Below are positions 1 through 7,281 of a stretch of 13,173 nucleotides of DNA, in pieces (the first letter of the stretch is position 1; the number at the start of each line of letters is the position of its first letter). Below the pieces are notes generated by a model, which was given only the letters and a program-made list of their open reading frames with translations, made no database searches and had not been told where the DNA came from. The position numbers were made by a program, and so were the translations under genes. The stretch is taken from contig CAZMGY010000037.1 of the NCBI GenBank assembly GCA_964565945.1, forward strand, positions 1 through 13,173. The letters are read 5' to 3'. The DNA comes from CAZMGY01 sp964565945 [NCBI: uncultured bacterium]. Its GTDB lineage: Bacteria; GCA-001730085.

Positions 1-158
1 ACTTGTTCTTCGGCGACAGCAATTCTCTGTTCAGAAGATTTTACTGACGGATGATACTCAAGAGCTGCTTTAACTAATTTTGGTAAAGTGTTTTGAGCTT
101 CCAAAACTTGTGATGATAATAGAAGCATAGTTAATGCAAAACAAAAAAAACAACGCAT
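1..158 (-). CDS. TolC-family outer-membrane protein, N-terminal fragment (runs off the left edge)
   Basis: Only the first 52 codons are inside the window. They start at an ATG at 158-156, preceded by a purine-rich GGGGGAG about 11 bases upstream. Residues 1-20 look like a Sec signal peptide: MRC, a hydrophobic stretch rich in F, L and S, then a likely cleavage after LEA. The mature part reads LPKLVKAALEYHPSVKSSEQ and goes on with alanine and glutamate-rich helix. This is the usual opening of outer-membrane efflux proteins (OEP/TolC), which form trimeric channels for efflux or type I secretion. The family call rests on this short N-terminus only. The gene is transcribed away from coaE. A second TolC-family gene, lacking its N-terminus, leaves the right edge on the same strand. 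Confidence 0.7.
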   Translation of the reverse strand, partial: MRCFFCFALTMLLLSSQVLEAQNTLPKLVKAALEYHPSVKSSEQRIAVAEEQ

Positions 159-215
159 ACTTTATCCCACTCCCCCAGGAAGTCAAAATTGTACAAAAAA
201 AAACACAGCTTTTAA

Positions 216-243
216 GGTGTAGCGCCAATATTAAACTTGTCAA
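216..243 (-). promoter_or_regulatory. Candidate sigma-70 promoter for the left-edge TolC-family gene
   Basis: On the minus strand a perfect TTGACA (243-238) is followed after 16 bases by TACACC (221-216), a weak -10. Transcription would start near 208, leaving a leader of about 50 bases before the ATG at 158. The -35 is strong and the -10 is poor, so this is a prediction from spacing only. Confidence 0.4.
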
Positions 244-523
244 GTCGAATAGTAATCCTGCCAAAGAATTAATGAAATGGTCAAGTGTTTTTTTGCGATT
301 CTAGTTACGTGTGTTTTAAGAGTATTATTCCACGAGCTACGGCTATTATTTCCTATTAATTCAGGGTCTATTTACTCTCTATGTTCACGAGTTGACTCAT
401 ACCTTACTGCGGATCAACTTAGGAGGAGAAGGGATCTTTATTTTAACAGCGTATTTAAGGTGCCCATTCTGTGACGCAAGCCCAGTTGTAAAATTCTGCT
501 TAATTGCGCATTAGTGCTTAGGC

Positions 524-553
524 TTGACAAATTTGGTCTAAAGATGCTAACTT
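524..553 (+). promoter_or_regulatory. Candidate sigma-70 promoter for the coaE-rho-znuCB-nuclease operon
   Basis: A perfect TTGACA lies at 524-529. After 18 bases comes TAACTT at 548-553 (or, after 17 bases, CTAACT at 547-552). The predicted start near 560 gives a leader of about 90 bases before the coaE ATG. No other promoter-like pair is obvious closer to the gene. This would drive at least coaE and rho and, by overlap, the genes down to 4784. Confidence 0.45.
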
Positions 554-571
554 AGCTCATGTAGGTCCTTT

Positions 572-583
572 TTAACATGTTAA
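572..583. repeat. 12-base perfect palindrome TTAACATGTTAA, possible operator
   Basis: TTAACATGTTAA reads the same on both strands. It lies about 12-24 bases downstream of the predicted transcription start of the coaE operon. A dimeric repressor site at this place could block the promoter. The operon contains metal importer genes, so a metal-responsive repressor is imaginable, but I do not recognise this as a known Zur, Fur or Mur box. It could be chance in AT-rich DNA. Confidence 0.3.
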
Positions 584-651
584 CTTTCTTCGTTGTTTTT
601 GAAAAAAGGTATGTAAAGTCCCGAATTACTCCTAAAATATGGCGATAAGCG

Positions 652-1248
652 ATGCTGAAAATAGGTTTGACAGGTGGCATTTGTAGTGGTAAGTCTTTTG
701 TAATAAACTGTGTCTCGTCGTATGAGTATGTGGTCACACTGAGTGCTGATGAAAGTGCGGGCTTTGTTTGCCAACGAGGAGAAGAAGGTTATGCGAGCAT
801 AGTTGATATGTTTGGAGAAGACGTATTAGCCGATGATGGCGAGATTGATCGAAGCAAGTTAGCGTCGATCGTTTTTGAAGATCGCCAAAAATTATCAGAG
901 TTAGAAAAAATCGTCCACCCTTTGGTGAAGCAGAACCTGGAACAACAAATGGTCGATATCGATGCAGATGATGTGGTTGTGATTGAGGTGCCGTTATTGT
1001 ATGAAGCTCATTTTGAGGACATGGTGGATAAGGTCATTGTGGTGGCTTGCACCGAGGATGAGCAGATCGCTCGTTGCTTGCAGAGGGATGGCTTGAGTGA
1101 AGAGGCTGTTCGCCAGCGGATGATTCGCCAAATGCCTTTGCGCGATAAGGTGGTGAAAGCAAATTTTGTGATTGATAATAATCTTAATATGGATGAAACA
1201 AGGAGGCAAATAGAAAGTCTATGGCCGAAAATAATCAAGAAAAAGTAA
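652..1248 (+). CDS. coaE: Dephospho-CoA kinase
   Basis: Dephospho-CoA kinase phosphorylates the 3'-hydroxyl of the ribose of dephospho-CoA with ATP, the final step of coenzyme A synthesis in the cytoplasm. The 198-residue product has the usual family length. The P-loop is GGICSGKS (residues 8-15), where many homologues have GGIGSGKS. D33 in LSADES sits at the family's acidic substrate-binding position. The EVPLLYE segment matches the conserved D/E-x-PLL-F/Y-E motif, and [16 protein letters not shown] is the LID-type region with its arginines. The ATG at 652 has only a weak upstream purine stretch (GGCGATAAGCG), but it gives the correct family N-terminus ([10 protein letters not shown]). It is the first gene of the operon. 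Its last 28 bases overlap the start of rho, and the ribosome binding site of rho lies inside it. Function is very likely intact. Confidence 0.93.
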   Translation: MLKIGLTGGICSGKSFVINCVSSYEYVVTLSADESAGFVCQRGEEGYASIVDMFGEDVLADDGEIDRSKLASIVFEDRQKLSELEKIVHPLVKQNLEQQMVDIDADDVVVIEVPLLYEAHFEDMVDKVIVVACTEDEQIARCLQRDGLSEEAVRQRMIRQMPLRDKVVKANFVIDNNLNMDETRRQIESLWPKIIKKK

Positions 1249-2636
1249 AAACAAACAATCGAGGGTCTCGTTCTTTAAAGTCTAGGTCGTCTAAATCATC
1301 AAAGAGGCCCAAGCGCAACCTTATGCGCGAAGAGCAGTCTTTCGAAGATATGATTGTTAAAAAGACAGACAACATGATTGATATTTCTAACTTGAGAAGC
1401 ACGCGCATCACCGAGTTGCATGATATGGCTATAGAGTTGGGAGTTGAGGATCCGGGTACCTTGAAACGACAAGATTTAATTTTTAAAATCTTGCAAGTGC
1501 AAGTAGAAAACGATGGAATTTTGTTTGGAGAGGGTGTGTTAGAAGTTCTGCAAGATGGGTTTGGTTTTTTGCGTTCGCAAAACTACAATTACTTGCCCAG
1601 TCCTGATGATATTTATGTGTCGCCATCACAGATTCGTTTATTTAATTTGCAAACTGGTGATACGGTTGCAGGACAAATTCGCAATCCTAAGGAAGGAGAG
1701 CGCTATTTTGCTCTTTTGCGTGTTGAGTCGATCAATGGCGACGATCCTATCAAAAGTAAAAACCGGATCAATTTTATTCACCTAACGCCGCTATATCCTG
1801 AAGAGAGGTTTTTCTTGGAAAATGACTCCAACTCCGACACCTTGTCGATGCGGGTGATGGATTTGTTCACCCCTGTGGGTAAGGGGCAGCGTGGTTTGGT
1901 GGTGGCACCTCCTCGCACGGGCAAGACGGTTTGCCTTAAAATGATTGCCAATAGCATCACGCGCAATCATCCCGAGTGTAAGTTGATGATTTTATTGATC
2001 GACGAGCGTCCAGAAGAGGTGACCGATATGCAGCGTTCGGTGGTGAAGGGCGAAGTAATTAGTTCGACGTTTGATGAGCCACCCGAAAGGCATGTGCAAG
2101 TGGCCGAAATGGTTTTGGAAAAAGCCAAACGTATGGTGGAATACAAATATGATGTTGTGATTCTATTGGATAGTATTACGCGTTTGGCGCGTGCTTTTAA
2201 TACGGTTGTTCCTCACAGTGGAAAAATTTTATCTGGTGGAGTGGATTCCAATGCTTTGCATCGTCCCAAACGTTTTTTTGGAGCGGCGCGTAATGTCGAA
2301 GATGGTGGAAGTTTGACAATTATTTCGACGGCCTTGGTCGAAACTGGTAGTCGTATGGATGAAGTGATTTTCGAAGAATTCAAAGGTACAGGTAATATGG
2401 AGCTTGTGCTAGATCGCCGTTTGGCTGATCGGAGAATTTTTCCTGCGATGGATATCAATAAATCGGGAACACGTAAAGAAGAGCTTCTTTTACATCCCGA
2501 AGAATTGCAGAAAATATGGCTATTGCGCAAAGGTTTAAGCGAAATGAGTTCCGTGGAAGCCATGGAGTTCTTGAAAACGCGTATGAAAAAAACCAAAAAC
2601 AATGTTGAGTTTTTGTTGACTATGAAGGATGAGTAA
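1221..2636 (+). CDS. rho: Transcription termination factor Rho
   Basis: Rho is a hexameric RNA-dependent ATPase that binds C-rich RNA and releases transcripts from RNA polymerase. In the 471-residue product I see the N-terminal Rho helical domain (about 55-95), the cold-shock RNA-binding domain with [12 protein letters not shown] (about 107-120), then the RecA-like motor: Walker A PPRTGKT (230-236), [14 protein letters not shown], Walker [15 protein letters not shown] (312-325) and the [19 protein letters not shown] loop. The R/T P-loop variant is typical of alphaproteobacteria. An extra basic, serine-rich N-terminus ([17 protein letters not shown] at 16-32) precedes the normal start of the family. 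The AGGAGG at 1201-1206 supports the ATG at 1221, although the 14-base gap is long; later ATGs at codons 35, 44 and 52 lack such a site. The gene overlaps coaE by 28 bases and znuC by 8, so translation is probably coupled. Confidence 0.97.
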   Translation: MAENNQEKVKTNNRGSRSLKSRSSKSSKRPKRNLMREEQSFEDMIVKKTDNMIDISNLRSTRITELHDMAIELGVEDPGTLKRQDLIFKILQVQVENDGILFGEGVLEVLQDGFGFLRSQNYNYLPSPDDIYVSPSQIRLFNLQTGDTVAGQIRNPKEGERYFALLRVESINGDDPIKSKNRINFIHLTPLYPEERFFLENDSNSDTLSMRVMDLFTPVGKGQRGLVVAPPRTGKTVCLKMIANSITRNHPECKLMILLIDERPEEVTDMQRSVVKGEVISSTFDEPPERHVQVAEMVLEKAKRMVEYKYDVVILLDSITRLARAFNTVVPHSGKILSGGVDSNALHRPKRFFGAARNVEDGGSLTIISTALVETGSRMDEVIFEEFKGTGNMELVLDRRLADRRIFPAMDINKSGTRKEELLLHPEELQKIWLLRKGLSEMSSVEAMEFLKTRMKKTKNNVEFLLTMKDE

Positions 2637-3372
2637 GTCGTCGAACTTGATAGAAATTGAGGACCTTACTGTCTCTTATCGACAGGGAGAACCTGTTTTA
2701 GACCAAGTGTCTTGTGTTGTTGAACCACTCAGTTATGTTGGGGTGATTGGTCCTAACGGTGGAGGTAAAACAACTTTTTTGAAAGTTATTTTAGGCTTAT
2801 TAAAACCTGATAGTGGTCGTATCCGTGTGTTTGGTGAAAAGCCTGGTAAAGAGGTTTCACGTTTGGGCTATGTTCCTCAGTTTGCTCAGTTTGATTGCAG
2901 TTACCCGATTTCGGTGATGGATGTTGTTCTTATGGGTCGGATTAACCGCTCTTTTTGGCGTTTTTCTTATAATCATAACGATGTTCTTGTGGCTCAAAAT
3001 GCTTTGGAGCGCGTTTCGTTGCTTGATAAACAAGAGGAAACGATAGGTTGTTTATCAGGGGGAGAAGTGCAACGAGTTTTGTTGGCGCGAGCTTTGGCAT
3101 GTGAGCCAGAGCTTCTTTTGCTCGATGAACCGACTTCAAGTATTGATAGTCGCATTGAACAAGACTTTTATCAGTTGCTCAAAGAACTTAATCAAGATAT
3201 GGCGATCATGTTGGTTTCGCATGATGTAGGTGTGATTGCTCGTGAGGTGAATGCGATTACGTGTGTGAATCGAACCTTAACGATGCATGATGCTACAACC
3301 ATTACGCGTGAGAACTTAACTGATTTGTATGATAATCCAGTGCGTTGCGTAGACCATCATTGTCAAATGTGA
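2629..3372 (+). CDS. znuC: ABC transporter ATPase of a zinc/manganese importer (ZnuC-like)
   Basis: This is the cytoplasmic ATPase that powers metal uptake by an ABC-3-type importer. The 247-residue product carries Walker [10 protein letters not shown] (41-49), a Q-loop with YVPQ (81-84), the signature LSGGEVQR (142-149), Walker B LLLLDEPT (162-169), a D-loop at SSID and the switch histidine in VSHD (196-199). [14 protein letters not shown] after the Q-loop matches the metal-importer subfamily. The ATG at 2629 lies within the last codons of rho (ATGAGTAA, 8-base overlap), with GAAGG directly upstream. znuB begins 7 bases after its stop, so the pair is a unit. The substrate could be zinc or manganese; the sequence does not decide. 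No gene for the periplasmic binding protein ZnuA lies in this window. Confidence 0.88.
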   Translation: MSKSSNLIEIEDLTVSYRQGEPVLDQVSCVVEPLSYVGVIGPNGGGKTTFLKVILGLLKPDSGRIRVFGEKPGKEVSRLGYVPQFAQFDCSYPISVMDVVLMGRINRSFWRFSYNHNDVLVAQNALERVSLLDKQEETIGCLSGGEVQRVLLARALACEPELLLLDEPTSSIDSRIEQDFYQLLKELNQDMAIMLVSHDVGVIAREVNAITCVNRTLTMHDATTITRENLTDLYDNPVRCVDHHCQM

Positions 3373-3379
3373 GAGGGTT

Positions 3380-4189
3380 ATGGAATTACTGAAATATAGT
3401 TTTATTCAAAATGCATTGGTGGCCAGTTTTTTTGCCAGTTTAGCTTGTGGCATTATTGGAACTTATGTAGTGGTCAAGCGCTTGGTTTTTTTAAGCGGTG
3501 GTTTGGCTCATGCGTCGTTTGGGGGATTAGGTCTAGCCCATTTCGCCAAAATATACCCTTTGTTTGGAGCTCTTTTGTTCAGCCTTTTGGCGGCTCTAGG
3601 TTTAGGTTTTTTTAAAGGAAAAACCGAACATGAAGATACCGCGATGGGCATCTTATGGCCTCTCGGGATGTCGCTTGGTGTGATTTTTATTTATTTGTCC
3701 AAGTCCTATACGGGGGATTTGTTTGTCTATTTGTTTGGTAATATTTTGATGGTATCTTTGGAAGATCTGGTTGTGATGGCTGTCTTAGTGGCGGTGATAC
3801 TGCTCTTGGTGGTGGTTTTATTCTATTATTTTCAAGCCGTTTGCTTTGACGAAGAGTTTGCTCAGGTGCGGGGAATAGGCACACATCGTTTGTATGTTTT
3901 ACTTTTGGTGATGATTGCGTTTTCGGTGATTTTGCTGATGAAAGTGGTGGGAATCGTTTTATTGATCGCTCTTTTGACGATTCCGGCTGCGATGAGCAAA
4001 AAATGTGTTTCTTCGATTCGTGGCATGATGATTTTAGCTTCGTTCTTGTCGTTTGTGTTTATGGTGGCAGGTATTTTTTTGTCGTATGTCTTGGATTTAC
4101 CGACAGGCGCTTTGATTATTCTGTTAGCGTGTGGAGCCTATGTTGTTTTGGAACTTGTTTTGCAAGGGCGGCGTTATGCACTTCGTTAA
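3380..4189 (+). CDS. znuB: ABC-3 family metal importer permease (ZnuB-like)
   Basis: This inner-membrane permease pairs with the ATPase encoded 7 bases upstream to import zinc or manganese. The 269-residue product is close to the usual length and is strongly hydrophobic, with about eight membrane segments. Family landmarks are visible: the N-terminal SFIQNALVASFFASLACGII, then VVVKRLVFLSGGLAHASFGG, the EEFAQVRGIG cytoplasmic loop and VVGIVLLIALLTIPAA near 190-205. The ATG at 3380 follows GAGAGGG at a good distance. The last 14 bases overlap the start of the nuclease gene. The pair lacks a visible binding-protein gene, so ZnuA is either encoded elsewhere or lost. Confidence 0.88.
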   Translation: MELLKYSFIQNALVASFFASLACGIIGTYVVVKRLVFLSGGLAHASFGGLGLAHFAKIYPLFGALLFSLLAALGLGFFKGKTEHEDTAMGILWPLGMSLGVIFIYLSKSYTGDLFVYLFGNILMVSLEDLVVMAVLVAVILLLVVVLFYYFQAVCFDEEFAQVRGIGTHRLYVLLLVMIAFSVILLMKVVGIVLLIALLTIPAAMSKKCVSSIRGMMILASFLSFVFMVAGIFLSYVLDLPTGALIILLACGAYVVLELVLQGRRYALR

Positions 4190-4784
4190 CTATAAGCGAA
4201 TGGTGAAAAAATGGGGTGTTTGGCCCTTGGTTATGCTGGCAGCGTTGGTTGGTTCTCAATTTGTTTCTCAAAGGCCAGACATTGCCAAACCAAGTTATTT
4301 GCATGTGCGTCATGTGGTTGATGGTGATACGCTCAAATTATCGGATGGACGCAAGGTGCGCTTGATTGGAGTGGATACACCGGAATCACATGAATCTAAC
4401 AAGTTGGACCGGATTGTGGCGCGGACTGGCCAGAGCAAACATCAAATTATGGCTCAAGGTAAAAAGGCCAGCCATTTCACCCAAAGCTTAGTGCAGGGGA
4501 ACGAGTTGCGCTTGGAATTTGATCCGGCTAATATCAAAAAGGGGCATAAAGATGTCTATGGCCGCTTGTTGGCCTATGTGTATGTTTTGGGTTTTTCCGA
4601 GCCAAACCGTTCTGATTTGGTTTACCGTGAGGATGCTCAAGATGGGCGCATGGTGTTCTTGAATGCATCTCTTCTTAAGGCTGGCTATGCGGAGTCGTTT
4701 CGTAAATTTCCTTATGCAAAAAAAATGGAATTTTTTCGTTTGGAGCGCCAGGCCAAAACAGAAAAACGGGGTTTATGGTCTTAG
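4176..4784 (+). CDS. Membrane-anchored or secreted thermonuclease-like (SNase) nuclease
   Basis: The product belongs to the staphylococcal-nuclease family, calcium-dependent enzymes that cut DNA and RNA. From the ATG at 4176 it has 202 residues: a short basic start, a hydrophobic segment at about 14-30 (signal anchor or uncleaved signal peptide), then the SNase domain. Catalytic residues are all visible: the VVDGDT calcium-binding aspartates D49 and D51, R62 and D67 and E70 in VRLIGVDTPES, and R130 in DVYGRLLAYVY. The start at 4176 is chosen because AAGGGCGG lies about 6 bases upstream and the next ATG (4200) has no such site; a GTG at 4131 would put the anchor far inside. It overlaps znuB by 14 bases and so belongs to the operon. 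It probably acts in the periplasm or outside the cell, for example on nucleic acids as nutrients. A calcium-dependent nuclease cotranscribed with a metal importer may be only chance. Confidence 0.85.
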   Translation: MHFVNYKRMVKKWGVWPLVMLAALVGSQFVSQRPDIAKPSYLHVRHVVDGDTLKLSDGRKVRLIGVDTPESHESNKLDRIVARTGQSKHQIMAQGKKASHFTQSLVQGNELRLEFDPANIKKGHKDVYGRLLAYVYVLGFSEPNRSDLVYREDAQDGRMVFLNASLLKAGYAESFRKFPYAKKMEFFRLERQAKTEKRGLWS

Positions 4785-4851
4785 TTTTTTTGTATTTTAG
4801 GGTCATGCCTAGTTAAGACTATAATAAATAGTCGGAAAGCTAGGAAAGACA

Positions 4852-4962
4852 ATGAGAAACGAGTATTATAAACGTTCAAGAATTAGTGAAGCAAAATTTA
4901 GAAAAATATTACAACTCTTCAGCCTTGATATAGAATCTATCAATGCCGTTTTAATTGTTTAG
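4852..4962 (+). pseudogene. Remnant of an IS1595-like transposase (N-terminus only)
   Basis: A 36-codon frame begins MRNEYYKRSRISEAKFRKIL and goes on with QLFSLDIE before ending at a TAG. From memory, IS1595-family transposases open in the same way (YYKRSRISEAKFR, then a phenylalanine and aspartate-rich helix) before a helix-turn-helix and a DDE-type nuclease domain. None of those later parts follows here, so most of the element has been deleted. GGGTCATGCCTAGTTAAGAC at 4800-4819, 32 bases upstream, could be the left terminal repeat, but I found no inverted copy. The rest of 4785-5070 shows no gene: a short open frame with YGQLGPSGERRIAIEQES has no start and no recognisable relation. Confidence 0.5.
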
Positions 4963-5070
4963 GATATGGACAACTTGGACCTTCTGGCGAGCGAAGGATT
5001 GCGATAGAGCAAGAATCTATGATAAAATTAGCTGGGTCTTGGAATAGGTTACTTGAATGGGAAATAATTG

Positions 5071-5995
5071 ATGTTTTGTGAACCACATGAAACTTTAACG
5101 AAACGGTCTTTTCAGGCAACGAATGACTATGGGATTGTTTTGATTACATCCAATTCCTTAAGGCATGAGCACTTTGCTTATGCAATTCAGAATGCGTTTC
5201 CTGATTTGGTTCAAGCGTGGTTTAAAATCGCCTCGGTTAGCCGTACCGTCTAGGAGGTCACAGACCTCCTTAAAGGATAAAGTGGCATGGAATTTTCGGC
5301 ATAAGCCGTTTTGGTCGGCGATCCAAAGTGTGGCCTCTGGTGTAATCAATGTCTTTAAAATACACAAGATGATGCAACAGCAAATCAAGACCTTCGCTTC
5401 GGAAGAAGAACGGATGTTTGGAGCCGAGGTGGAACGCTTAAAGGCTAAATATCCTGGTTTTAGAGCTTGTTCCATCGAAAACGCCAATCATCTCGATGTG
5501 ATTGCAAAAATCCAAGCTTTCAATCCCTATTTTTTATTAGTTATGGGCGGACCTTTCTATTGCCAAGAATTATTGGATACCGTTCGTGGTGTTGCACTCA
5601 ATCAACATGCAGGCTGGTCACCGCGGTATCGCGGAAGTCATACAGTGGAGTGGGCTTTGTATCATCGTGATTTGGCACACGTTGGTGCTACGGTGCACGA
5701 GATGACAACTGCGGTTGATTCAGGAGATATTTTTGCACGATCGTGGCCGGTTTTGTTGGGTGATGAGAGCTTGGAGGTGTGTCAATTGAGAACCGTAGCT
5801 CTAGGCAACCGTATGATGATTGATGTTGTGGAGGAAATTATGCAAAATCAAACGCTTAGGTGCCTTAAGCAAGGGCCTGTTGCGGGTCAAACGTATTTGA
5901 GCCGAGATTTTGATCCTAATATGCTTAAGGATTTGTATCGCTACTTTAACCAAAAAGGTTACCAAGCCGACCTTATGAGATCCAAAAATGTCTAA
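5071..5995 (+). pseudogene. Formyltransferase-domain protein with a frame break near 5250
   Basis: The gene lies in two frames. Frame 1 (ATG 5071 to TAG 5251-5253) encodes IVLITSNSLRHEHFAYAIQN, a typical N-terminal Rossmann strand of a family of formyltransferase-like proteins. The rest continues in frame 2 to 5995 and holds the formyltransferase core: ALNQHAGWSPRYRGSHTVEW with catalytic-type Asn (5600-5602) and His (5606-5608), then the catalytic-type Asp in AVDSGDIF (5717-5719). Such enzymes transfer a formyl group from 10-formyl-tetrahydrofolate to an amino group; this family often occurs with glycan genes, so a sugar amine is a likely acceptor. A perfect hairpin covers the stop at the junction. 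The second frame could start at GTG 5282 after AAAGGA, giving a 237-residue protein without the first strand. Broken gene, recoding or sequence error are all possible. The stop overlaps the next gene by 8 bases. Confidence 0.7.
5252..5270. repeat. Perfect 8-bp hairpin at the formyltransferase frame junction
   Basis: AGGAGGTC (5252-5259), loop ACA, GACCTCCT (5263-5270) form a perfect GC-containing stem. The left arm overlaps the TAG that ends frame 1 and is itself a perfect Shine-Dalgarno sequence, paired with its own complement. It could act as a stimulatory structure, hide a ribosome binding site, or be a scar of a small insertion. There is no T-run after it, so it is not an ordinary terminator. 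Confidence 0.65.
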
Positions 5996-6884
5996 GTTGA
6001 ATCCAGGTTGGTATATATTGCTGTATCACAATATTTCATGGGAAGAAACACCCTACACAAGGCCCATTGGAGGTGTTTGTCCGCCTTTTTTATTTGAAGA
6101 GCATCTGAAGTATTTAAGTCAGGAGGGCCATCTGGTATCGGTTAAGCAGGGAATCGAGCTCTGGAAGGAAAACAATATTAAGGAGCCTTTATTTTCTTTT
6201 TGGTTTGATGATGGATTCAAAGATGTTCGGAACGAAGCGGTACCTTTGCTTAAAAAATATCAGACAACAGGAGCGATGTCTGTGTGCAGTCGTTTTGTTA
6301 AGCGACAGGAATTGATGTGGCGTTGTGTCGTATCTTATTTGGGGTATGTGGATGCAAAAAAAATTCTTCGCAGTCGCTTGAAGGTTTTAGGTTATCGACC
6401 TTCTGACACGATTAAAGATTTTACTTTAAATCACTTTTCCGACGAGATTCTGCTCCTTTTGAATCAAGTTTGGTTCGATTATGTAACACCCGACGAAAGG
6501 GATCAAGGCATGAGCTTGTTCGATGATACTGAGGGACTGCGCGAACTTGTGCAAGAGAACTGGTTACTCACTAATCATTCTTCCGCTCATTATCCCATTG
6601 GCGAGGACTCCTATATTGATCATATGGTGAATCAATTCAAAGAATGCGATGTTTTTCTTAAAGAAGACTTGGATTATCATACCCCTTTTTATGTTTTGCC
6701 TTTTGATCGAGAGCAACATTGCTCGGATCAATTGATACCGATGTTTCAAAGGCATTTTGAAAAAGATGATGTTTTGGTGCTGGTGAGGGATCAAGTTAAC
6801 AGTTGCTTTCAAAAAGATCCTGTGCTCTATCGTTTTAATGTTCCGTTTGTTTCGGGGCCAGAGCTGATAAAGTATTTGGCTTAA
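5988..6884 (+). CDS. CE4 polysaccharide deacetylase-like protein
   Basis: Enzymes of this family remove N-acetyl or N-formyl groups from sugars with a metal-dependent active site. The 298-residue product shows YILLYHNIS (9-17), the catalytic motif FWFDDGFKD with D74 and D75, and the metal-binding NHSSAH with H197 and H201. SDQLIPMFQRHF and the following residues near the C-terminus belong to the barrel end. No signal peptide is seen, so it probably acts in the cytoplasm or at the inner face of the membrane. The ATG at 5988 overlaps the end of the formyltransferase frame by 8 bases, so the two were translated together. A formyltransferase followed by a deacetylase recalls ArnA and ArnD of lipid A modification; CE4 deacetylases of that type remove formyl groups. 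The exact substrate is unknown. This is the only clearly intact gene in 4785-8731. Confidence 0.8.
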   Translation: MSKLNPGWYILLYHNISWEETPYTRPIGGVCPPFLFEEHLKYLSQEGHLVSVKQGIELWKENNIKEPLFSFWFDDGFKDVRNEAVPLLKKYQTTGAMSVCSRFVKRQELMWRCVVSYLGYVDAKKILRSRLKVLGYRPSDTIKDFTLNHFSDEILLLLNQVWFDYVTPDERDQGMSLFDDTEGLRELVQENWLLTNHSSAHYPIGEDSYIDHMVNQFKECDVFLKEDLDYHTPFYVLPFDREQHCSDQLIPMFQRHFEKDDVLVLVRDQVNSCFQKDPVLYRFNVPFVSGPELIKYLA

Positions 6885-6885
6885 G

Positions 6886-6911
6886 AAAAAAAAGCGACCT
6901 TTCACGGTAGC
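6886..6911 (-). terminator. Rho-independent terminator downstream of the slyD remnant
   Basis: On the minus strand, GCTACC, loop GTGAAA and GGTCGC (6911-6894) form a stem of five pairs with one mismatch, followed by eight T (6893-6886). It lies 10 bases beyond the slyD stop and has no T-run on the plus strand, so it serves slyD rather than the convergent deacetylase gene. Confidence 0.55.
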
Positions 6912-6920
6912 GATATGTAT

Positions 6921-7231
6921 TTATTCCTCAGATGTCATTTAAAACTGAACGCCAACCTGAATGGTAGAAGGATTCTCGAAGTTATTGAGAGGGACGTTTG
7001 GGATGAGGTCGTTAGAGAGGACACCATAAGCATTTTCGGGTTGAATTTAAACGAAAATTTTGTCTCCAAACGATTATTGCCTTCGAGTTCTTTTTCGAGA
7101 CCAGGGATCAATTGTCCCATGCCATGAATGTAGGCAAGAGGGTTTTGTTCTTCGGAACTGTCAATGAATTCAGCTTGATGATCTTTCAAAATATAATGGA
7201 TTTCAGCAACTACGTTTTTTAGAATACTCAT
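6921..7231 (-). pseudogene. slyD: SlyD-like FKBP-type peptidyl-prolyl isomerase, frameshifted and truncated
   Basis: SlyD proteins are FKBP-type prolyl isomerases and chaperones of the cytoplasm. The ATG at 7231 has an ideal AAGGAGG 4 bases upstream. The first frame reads MSILKNVVAEIHYILKDHQA and later PLAYIHGMGQLIPGLEKELE, clear SlyD/FKBP sequence. After KFNP the family continues in another frame as ENAYGVLSNDLIPNVPLNNF and then GVQF. A one-base loss in the C-run at 7040-7038 explains this. A second slip in the T-run at 6944-6941 would restore KMTSEE before the TAA at 6921. About 50-60 C-terminal residues of a normal SlyD are missing. The promoter, ribosome binding site and terminator still look functional, so the damage may be recent. 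Transcribed toward the deacetylase gene. Confidence 0.8.
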
Positions 7232-7262
7232 AAGACCTCCTTTCTGATAGGATTTAAATAGC

Positions 7263-7268
7263 ATTATA
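7263..7268 (-). promoter_or_regulatory. TATAAT -10 box for slyD
   Basis: A perfect TATAAT reads on the minus strand at 7268-7263, about 32 bases before the slyD ATG. It is preceded by GCA. The -35 region (ATGTAT at a 17-base spacing) is poor. The leader would be about 25 bases and includes the strong AAGGAGG. Confidence 0.45.
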
Positions 7269-7281
7269 TGCATACTACACA

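Larger units (their letters stand above)
159..651. other. Intergenic region between divergent genes
   Basis: This 493-base stretch separates the minus-strand TolC-family start from coaE. I see two divergent promoter candidates and a 12-base palindrome in it. No tRNA-like T-loop or cloverleaf and no convincing gene is visible. A 65-codon open frame at 277-474 has no ribosome binding site, and its product (start MVKCFFAILV) is not recognisable. Stretches of A and T runs around 140-210 and 590-610 fit non-coding DNA. Confidence 0.6.

Noticed and set aside
277-474. 65-codon plus-strand open frame starting MVKCFFAILV
   Set aside because: No ribosome binding site precedes it, the composition is ordinary for AT-rich intergenic DNA, and I recognise no family.
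447-512. Plus-strand frame with RCPFCDASPVVKF resembling the start of NrdR or a CxxC redox protein
   Set aside because: It ends at a TAG within 20 residues, has no usable start codon, and matches only the short CPFC string, so chance is likely.
2213-2602. 129-codon minus-strand open frame
   Set aside because: It is fully antisense to the well-supported rho gene and shows no protein features of its own.
4740-4797. Terminator after the nuclease gene (AAAAAC ... GTTTTTTT)
   Set aside because: The possible stem is only A-T rich with a loop of about 16 bases, too weak to call.
6564-6905. 113-codon minus-strand open frame
   Set aside because: It lies antisense to the CE4 deacetylase gene, whose catalytic motifs decide the coding strand.
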